Assembly: GCA_024404065.1 (NCBI GenBank)
Contig: JAKSQR010000036.1
Coordinates: 1-11,072, forward strand
Length of the DNA: 11,072 bases
Origin: Clostridia bacterium
Lineage (GTDB): Bacteria; Bacillota; Clostridia; Oscillospirales; Acutalibacteraceae
Reading direction: 5' to 3'
Below the pieces are notes generated by a model that worked only from the letters and a program-made list of their open reading frames with translations, was not told where the DNA came from and did not search any database. Of this stretch, positions 6,543 to 11,072 are shown piece after piece; position 1 is the first letter of the stretch; each line of letters opens with the position of its first letter. The position numbers were made by a program, and so were the translations under genes.

Positions 6543-7526
6543 ATGCCCAAGTCACCTAATCAGAAATTAAAGCTTTTATACATCAAAGATTATCTTTTGA
6601 AATATACTGACGAAAATCATCATGTTTCATCAAAGGATATAACTGCATATCTTAGCAAGCACGATATTGAGGTAGAGCGTAAAACAATTTACTCAGATAT
6701 TGAAAGCTTAAGAAATTATGGCTTTGATATTAATAATGACGGTAAAGGCTATTATATCGGTGAGCGTGATTTTGAACCCTCAGAAATCAAGCTCCTTGTT
6801 GATATTGTTCAGTCTTCAAAATTTATAACTGAAAGAAAAACAAATGTTTTGATTAAAAAGCTTGAGGAGCTTACAAATAAATATGAGGCTGATTCTCTTC
6901 AGCGCAGAGTTTATGTTCACAACAGAATTAAATCTATGAATGAGTCTGTTTATATCAATGTTGACGCTATTTCTAACGCAATCAATGAGGATAAAAAGAT
7001 TCAGTTCAAGTACTTCTTCACAAAGATTGATAAAAAGCCTGAGTTCAAAAACGATGGTTGCCTTTATGAAATCAGCCCCTATGCACTTATATGGGATGAT
7101 GAAAACTACTACATGCTTGGCTTTGATTCAAATAAAGGCATTATGAAGCACTACCGTGTGGACAGAATGAAAAATATCCGTGTTACTGATATAACCCGTG
7201 ACGGTAAGGAAGAATTTAAGAAAACTGACTTATCTACTTATAATACAAAGGTTTTCAGTATGTTTGGCGGCAAGCCCGAAAAGGTTACAATGCGTTTTAC
7301 AGCAGACCTTGTGGATGCTGTTATTGACCGCTTCGGTAAGGATGTAATGATTATTGATGAGTTTGATGGTCATTTTACTATTACCGTTGATGTAGTTGTA
7401 AGTAATCCATTCTTCGGCTGGGTATTCGGCTTTAAAAATAAGTGCGAAATCGTAGAGCCGGAAAGCATACGCAACCAGCTTATTGATATGGCTCAGAGCC
7501 TTGTTGAAAATTATTCAGAAAAATAA
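6543..7526 (+). CDS. HTH/WYL-domain transcriptional regulator (YafY/DeoR-like)
   Basis: Cytoplasmic regulator of 327 residues. The N-terminal winged helix-turn-helix (about 5-75) has the typical recognition-helix text RKTIYSDIESLRNYG (46-60). A linker leads to the WYL domain (about 138-215) with YALIWDDENYYMLGFD (180-195) and HYRVDRM (203-209). The C-terminal WCX-type extension (about 245-322) includes NPFFGWVFGF (288-297). WYL domains bind ligands or nucleic acid and often act as sensors, including in phage defence and DNA damage control; no defence genes are near here. The gene has its own promoter, with a direct repeat downstream that could be its operator. Its target is not shown by the sequence; the antiporter upstream and the zinc-ribbon gene downstream are candidates. 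Confidence 0.9.
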   Translation: MPKSPNQKLKLLYIKDYLLKYTDENHHVSSKDITAYLSKHDIEVERKTIYSDIESLRNYGFDINNDGKGYYIGERDFEPSEIKLLVDIVQSSKFITERKTNVLIKKLEELTNKYEADSLQRRVYVHNRIKSMNESVYINVDAISNAINEDKKIQFKYFFTKIDKKPEFKNDGCLYEISPYALIWDDENYYMLGFDSNKGIMKHYRVDRMKNIRVTDITRDGKEEFKKTDLSTYNTKVFSMFGGKPEKVTMRFTADLVDAVIDRFGKDVMIIDEFDGHFTITVDVVVSNPFFGWVFGFKNKCEIVEPESIRNQLIDMAQSLVENYSEK

Positions 7527-7570
7527 TATCAGATTTTCACAAAGGGAGTTTTATTGGACATCATTCAATC

Positions 7571-7576
7571 TATAAT
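7571..7576 (+). promoter_or_regulatory. Possible -10 element before the zinc-ribbon gene
   Basis: A perfect TATAAT, but the best -35 lookalike (TTGGAC, 7554-7559) is only 11 nt upstream and the hexamers at normal distance are poor. Either an activated promoter or chance; read-through from the WYL gene is possible because no terminator separates them. Confidence 0.35.
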
Positions 7577-7614
7577 GTAACTGTAAACAAAAACAAACTG
7601 TTGCTCACAGATTG

Positions 7615-7620
7615 AAAGGA
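7615..7620 (+). promoter_or_regulatory. Ribosome binding site fixing the zinc-ribbon gene start
   Basis: AAAGGA lies 9 nt before the ATG at 7630. An in-frame TTG at 7612 is upstream of this site and is unlikely to be used. Confidence 0.75.
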
Positions 7621-7629
7621 TGGTCTATT

Positions 7630-7839
7630 ATGAAAATTTGGTGTTTAAGATGCGGTCAGATAATTGCTAAAACTGATTACAGCGAAACAAAAAATGTTAT
7701 ATGCCCCTGCTGCGGAGAAAAGATGGCATACTCCGTAAAGAATGGCACAGGCTACATAGCATGCCTTGCAGAGAATAATGCAGGCAATAAGCTGTTTAAT
7801 AACAGCCTCTACATTATTGCAGGCGCTCAGTCAGCTTAA
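7630..7839 (+). CDS. Small zinc-ribbon protein, function unknown
   Basis: A 69-residue protein of no family I can name. Two CxxC knuckles, CLRC (5-8) and CPCC followed by G (25-29), are 16 residues apart and make a plausible four-cysteine zinc site. A further Cys stands at 45. The C-terminal part (46-69) is Asn/Ala-rich with a mildly hydrophobic LYIIAGA and no clear membrane helix. It has a good ribosome site and a strong terminator just downstream, which supports a real gene. Its leader shares TGTTGCTCA and ACAGAT blocks with the leader of the sigma-like/WG-repeat gene that follows, so shared control is possible. A nucleic-acid or protein-binding adaptor role is only a guess from the fold. 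Confidence 0.75.
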   Translation: MKIWCLRCGQIIAKTDYSETKNVICPCCGEKMAYSVKNGTGYIACLAENNAGNKLFNNSLYIIAGAQSA

Positions 7840-7858
7840 TTATCTTAATATGCTCTTT

Positions 7859-7892
7859 ATCCTCTTCACATTTTGTTGTGAAGGGGATTTTT
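7859..7892 (+). terminator. Intrinsic terminator after the zinc-ribbon gene
   Basis: ATCCTCTTCACA pairs over 12 bp (one T-G pair) with TGTGAAGGGGAT around TTTTGT, and the T run continues to 7892. It separates the zinc-ribbon gene from the next promoter. Confidence 0.9.
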
Positions 7893-7970
7893 GCTTTATG
7901 AATCCAAAAACATATCTTGTAGCAATAGAAAATATATAACCAACATATAGTCTTAAACTTATATATAATC

Positions 7971-7999
7971 TTGACAAATATATATTTTATATATATAAT
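7971..7999 (+). promoter_or_regulatory. Consensus promoter of the sigma-like/WG-repeat gene
   Basis: TTGACA (7971-7976), 17 nt, then TATAAT (7994-7999), in very AT-rich DNA. The expected start near 8006 gives a leader of about 40 nt that begins with the TGTTGCTCA block. Confidence 0.9.
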
Positions 8000-8044
8000 A
8001 ACAGTAATTGTTGCTCATTAAACAGATGTTAGGAGTGAAATATA

Positions 8045-10084
8045 GTGAACGAAGATATGATTCGTTATGTTCAGAGCGCTTGTGAAGGCAACACAGATGC
8101 TATGGCAAGGCTCTATTCAGGTACTCTTAAAGTATCTTATTTCCTTGCACTCAAGCTTACCGGCGACAGTGAAGCTGCTGTTGAGGTTACCAAAAAAGCT
8201 TATGCAAGATCTTTCTGTACAATTACAAAATTAAAAAAGCCAGACGCATTTGAAATGTGGATGAAGCACAACGTAACTTCTGTTTACAGAGAAACTCAGA
8301 AGTTTGAGCTTGATGGCATTGAGGAGTCAGCCCCCGAAGAGGCTATGGAGTTCCTTTCAGCTGATGTTTACACAAACAGTGATAAGGCTCTTGCTGCAGT
8401 ATATGCAGTAGATAATCTCAGCCCCGCTCTGCGTGCAGCTATCGTGCTTCACTACTTCAGTGGTATCCCTACAAATTCACTTGCAAAGCTTCTTAATACA
8501 TCAGAGGGTATTATCAACACTCTTCTTGCTGAAGCAAAGCAGACTGTTGCTGCCGCCTGCGAAAGCGGTGAACCTGCAGATATTTCTGATGGCTCACTTC
8601 CTGTTCTTACAAGGCTTCTTCAGGCTCAGATGGAAACAGTTTCTATCCCTGGCAGTGAGGTTAAGGATGTATTCAGCTATGCAGTTGATATCTACAACTC
8701 ATTTAAGCAGGTAGAGGTTACAAGAAATACTACTGCTGAGGCTCCCGCAGCTGCAGAGTCAAACAGTGATGTATCATCCGCCTATGAGCCTTCTATCCCT
8801 CAGAAGAGCACTACCACAGAGGCTCCTGCTGATAACGGTATAGATTACGGTGTATTTACCGACGAAGCTCCTGCTTACCCTGTAAAGAGTGCAGATAAAA
8901 AGCTCCTCTTTGGTAAAATAGATATTGAAAAGCTTAAGAAGATGAGAATCGGCAGATTCAGCCTTATGCAGGTTGGTATTGCTGCTATTGCATTACTTCT
9001 TGTGCTTATCATCATAATTGCCGCTGCTTCAGGCAAGGGCAAAAATAAAGATAACAAGAAGGATAAAAATCCCGATGCTTCAGTATCACAGACTGCTGAT
9101 ACTGGCGACAGCTACGCAGAGGGTGACTACTCATTTATTGATACAGGTCTTGAGGAATGTATTGAAATTAAGTACCTTGATGAAAAGTGCTGTGCATTCA
9201 AGTCCTCAAAGACAGGTAAGTGGGGCCTTCTCAGTTATGAGGGCAAGGTATTACTTCAGCCTAACTTTGATAACTTCCTTCGTTGTGGTTTAGGCAGAGC
9301 TTATGATGGCTCCGAAAATTACCACACACTTGTTACTATTGAGAATGAGCAGTACTACGTAACTGTAAACCTTGATAACGTAAATGGTGACAGCGTTGTT
9401 ATTTCTCAGGAAGCTCACAGCAAGCATCAGATAAATCAGCAGGATCTTGATAAGGATGCAAAGTATGATGAGCGTGACCGCTTCTTTGAAGGTTATGCAG
9501 CCGCAAGAAAGAACGACAAATGGGGCTACGTAAGCGAAGAGAACGATAAGAAGGTTATCAACTACCAGTATGAGGCAGTTAATGTAGTTGATAAGAGCGA
9601 ATATGCTTACACAGACTACTGCCGTCCCGTTACTGATGGCCTTGTTGCTGTTAAGAAGGATGGCAAGATGGGTATCATCAATATGAAGAACAAGACTATT
9701 GTTCCCTTTGAGTTTGATGAAATCCTTGTAGGCCGTAATGGTATATTCATCGCAAAGAAAGATGGCAAGTGGGGTGCAATCGTTGTAGGCGATGCACAGA
9801 AGACCTTCCAGGGCATCAATCTTGTAATAGAAACAAATATTGAGGATCCCGATGTTGAAGCATTTGAATCCGAAAAGAGATTCCGTTGCGTTGCTCCTAA
9901 GGGTGCTAATGTAAGAGCGGATGCAGGTACCGATAACGAAAAGGTTAGCGAGCTTCAGGATGAAGATGAAGTAATCGCAGTAGGTACCAAGGAAGCTGAA
10001 GATGGCGTAATCTGGCTCAAGGTTAAGCTTGATAACGGCTCTTATGGTTTCGTAATTAAAGATTTCCTCAGAGAAATCTACTAA
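8045..10084 (+). CDS. Membrane-spanning mosaic: ECF-sigma-like N-terminus, WG repeats, SH3b-like C-terminus
   Basis: A 679-residue protein with a GTG start, set by TTAGGAG (8029-8035) 9 nt upstream. Residues 1-85 resemble sigma region 2 (one helical block, DSEAAVEVTKKAYARSF at 41-57). Residues 125-170 resemble region 4 (LSPALRAAIVLHYFSG, then a helix-turn-helix, SLAKLLNTSEGIINTLL at 145-161). A Thr/Ala/Pro/Glu-rich linker (about 225-280) and a basic stretch lead to one membrane helix (about 308-328), followed by KGKNKDNKKDK. The distal half has WG-type repeats with KWG at 392-394, KWG at 492-494, KMG at 541-543 and KWG at 575-577, and an SH3b-like end (612-679; GANVRAD, IWLKV, GYF-like GSYGFV). 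No signal peptide is seen, so the sigma-like part should face the cytosol and the repeats the outside. The recognition helix lacks the usual basic residues. Role unknown; a wall or envelope sensor is inference. Confidence 0.85.
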   Translation: MNEDMIRYVQSACEGNTDAMARLYSGTLKVSYFLALKLTGDSEAAVEVTKKAYARSFCTITKLKKPDAFEMWMKHNVTSVYRETQKFELDGIEESAPEEAMEFLSADVYTNSDKALAAVYAVDNLSPALRAAIVLHYFSGIPTNSLAKLLNTSEGIINTLLAEAKQTVAAACESGEPADISDGSLPVLTRLLQAQMETVSIPGSEVKDVFSYAVDIYNSFKQVEVTRNTTAEAPAAAESNSDVSSAYEPSIPQKSTTTEAPADNGIDYGVFTDEAPAYPVKSADKKLLFGKIDIEKLKKMRIGRFSLMQVGIAAIALLLVLIIIIAAASGKGKNKDNKKDKNPDASVSQTADTGDSYAEGDYSFIDTGLEECIEIKYLDEKCCAFKSSKTGKWGLLSYEGKVLLQPNFDNFLRCGLGRAYDGSENYHTLVTIENEQYYVTVNLDNVNGDSVVISQEAHSKHQINQQDLDKDAKYDERDRFFEGYAAARKNDKWGYVSEENDKKVINYQYEAVNVVDKSEYAYTDYCRPVTDGLVAVKKDGKMGIINMKNKTIVPFEFDEILVGRNGIFIAKKDGKWGAIVVGDAQKTFQGINLVIETNIEDPDVEAFESEKRFRCVAPKGANVRADAGTDNEKVSELQDEDEVIAVGTKEAEDGVIWLKVKLDNGSYGFVIKDFLREIY

Positions 10085-10091
10085 TATTTAT

Positions 10092-10311
10092 GCGTTGAAG
10101 AAGAAAAATTCTGCTTCTTGCTACCAGAGAGATTACCACATTGCTGAGAGGTAATTTAGCATAACAAAGCAGGAGGGCCACTTCCGAGCACTGCCCCGAT
10201 GAGGGACGGCGTAAATCTGCGTTAGAGATAATTGAGAGGTGCAGCTGCACAATTTGGGTGGTACCGCGGTCCATGATCGTCCCAACCGAATTGTATAACT
10301 GCACCTTTTTT
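10092..10311 (+). promoter_or_regulatory. Alanine T-box leader of alaS
   Basis: The signature GGGTGGTACCGCG is at 10256-10268; TGGT should pair with the ACCA end of uncharged tRNA-Ala (A73 opposite T). In Stem I, CTTCTTGCT (10114-10122) pairs with AGCAGGAGG (10168-10176) below a distal part with AGAGAG and GCTGAGAG. The next triplet, GCC (10177-10179), followed by ACTTCCGAG as in other T-boxes, is the likely specifier for alanine. The 3' end has AGGTGCAG (10237-10244) pairing with CTGCACCT (10299-10306) and CAATT (10250-10254) with AATTG (10289-10293), then six T (10306-10311). Uncharged tRNA-Ala should favour antitermination and raise alaS. No clear promoter is seen after the preceding gene's stop at 10084. 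Confidence 0.92.
10299..10311 (+). terminator. 3' arm and T run of the T-box terminator
   Basis: CTGCACC followed by TTTTTT. Its partner arm starts at 10237. This is the conditional terminator of the alaS leader, not an unconditional gene end. Confidence 0.8.
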
Positions 10312-10366
10312 GAATTATTTTGGTTAAAATTTTATTTAATATACATTCATTTTGGAGGTAATTTTT

Positions 10367-11072
10367 ATGGAATGGATGGGTCTTAATGACATCAGAAAAA
10401 AGTACCTTGAGTACTTTGAATCACAGGGACATCTTATGATGCCCAGCTTTTCACTTGTGCCTCAGGGCGATAAGAGCCTTCTTCTTATCAATGCAGGTAT
10501 GGCACCTCTTAAAAAGTATTTTACAGGCGAGCTTACTCCTCCCCGTACAAGAGTAACTACCTGCCAGAAGTGTATCCGTACACCTGATATTGAGCGTGTT
10601 GGTATTACAGCACGTCACGGCACTTATTTTGAAATGCTTGGTAACTTCTCTTTTGGTGATTACTTTAAGCGTGAGGCTATTCACTGGGCATGGGAGTTTT
10701 GCACAGATGTAATGAAGATGCCTAAGGATAAGCTCTATGTAACAGTTTATCAGGATGCTGAAGGCGTTCTTACAGATGACGAAGCTTATAATATCTGGAC
10801 TCAGGAAGTCGGCGTTGACCCCAGCCATGTTTCAAGGCTTGGTAAAGAGGATAATTTCTGGGAGCATGGTGCAGGCCCCTGCGGTCCCTGCTCAGAGATT
10901 TACTTTGACAGAGGTCCCGAGCACGGTTGTGGCTCACCTGATTGTAAGGTAGGCTGTGAATGTGACCGCTACACAGAATTCTGGAACCTTGTTTTCACTC
11001 AGTTTGAAAATGATGGCAACAACAATTATACAAGGCTTAAAAACTGCAATATTGATACAGGTATGGGCCTTG
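10367..11072 (+). CDS. alaS: Alanyl-tRNA synthetase, N-terminal part (runs off the window)
   Basis: First 235 codons of a class II synthetase that charges tRNA-Ala; the family is usually near 870-880 residues, so about three quarters is missing. GGAGGT (10354-10359) precedes the ATG. Class II motif 1 region holds the SFSLVPQGDKSLLLINAGM text (27-45). TCQKCIRTPDIERVG (65-79) and RHGTYFEMLGNFSFGDYF (83-100) form the motif 2 ATP and alanine site. Further on, GKEDNFWEHGAGPCGPCSEI is present, and so is a Cys-rich loop, HGCGSPDCKVGCECDRY, before EFWNLVFTQF. That loop has four or five cysteines and could hold a metal; similar loops are familiar in clostridial AlaRS. Control by the T-box leader just upstream fits the identity. 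Confidence 0.97.
   Translation, partial: MEWMGLNDIRKKYLEYFESQGHLMMPSFSLVPQGDKSLLLINAGMAPLKKYFTGELTPPRTRVTTCQKCIRTPDIERVGITARHGTYFEMLGNFSFGDYFKREAIHWAWEFCTDVMKMPKDKLYVTVYQDAEGVLTDDEAYNIWTQEVGVDPSHVSRLGKEDNFWEHGAGPCGPCSEIYFDRGPEHGCGSPDCKVGCECDRYTEFWNLVFTQFENDGNNNYTRLKNCNIDTGMGL

Noticed and set aside
10240..10250. Palindrome GTGCAGCTGCAC as a repressor operator
   Set aside because: Its first half is the 5' arm of the T-box terminator stem, which accounts for it.
10068..10304. Minus-strand open frame of 78 residues
   Set aside because: It is the antisense of the T-box leader, whose structure explains the sequence.
10451..10828. Minus-strand open frame of 125 residues opposite alaS
   Set aside because: It lies opposite clear AlaRS motifs and has no start signal.
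1..11072. CRISPR arrays, insertion sequences, phage genes or a defence island
   Set aside because: No regular repeats, transposase or phage-like frames were seen. The WYL protein alone does not indicate a defence system.

Overview
All genes lie on the + strand of low-GC DNA. Strong AGGAGG-type ribosome sites, TTGACA/TATAAT promoters, encoded tRNA CCA ends, a T-box leader before alaS and an ftsW-murG-ftsQ-ftsZ cluster all point to a Gram-positive Clostridia genome. An Oscillospiraceae/Ruminococcaceae-like gut anaerobe is my best guess; the lineage is inference.

Region 1 (1-4779) is the distal end of a division and cell wall cluster: an FtsW/SpoVE-type SEDS glycosyltransferase, MurG, the POTRA protein FtsQ/DivIB, then ftsZ behind its own promoter and closed by a strong intrinsic terminator. 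MurG makes lipid II, the SEDS protein polymerises it, and FtsQ and FtsZ place the work at the septum. There is no ftsA between ftsQ and ftsZ and no murB between murG and ftsQ.

Region 2 (4780-5100) has a consensus promoter, tRNA-His(GUG), a terminator-like hairpin, tRNA-Gln(UUG) and a second hairpin.

Region 3 (5101-7526) has a consensus promoter, a roughly 115-nt leader that ends in a terminator-like hairpin, and a CPA-type cation/proton antiporter. The leader looks like a transcription attenuator or riboswitch. A WYL-domain regulator follows, with its own promoter.

Region 4 (7527-10084) holds a 69-residue zinc-ribbon protein and a 679-residue mosaic protein. The mosaic has an N-terminal ECF-sigma-like segment, a low-complexity linker, one membrane helix, WG repeats and a C-terminal SH3b-like domain. 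It is the most unusual item here: a sigma-like module that appears fixed to the membrane, with a recognition helix that has lost its usual basic residues. The two genes share a short sequence block in their 5' leaders.

Region 5 (10085-11072) is an alanine T-box leader (specifier GCC) and the first 235 codons of alaS, which runs off the window.
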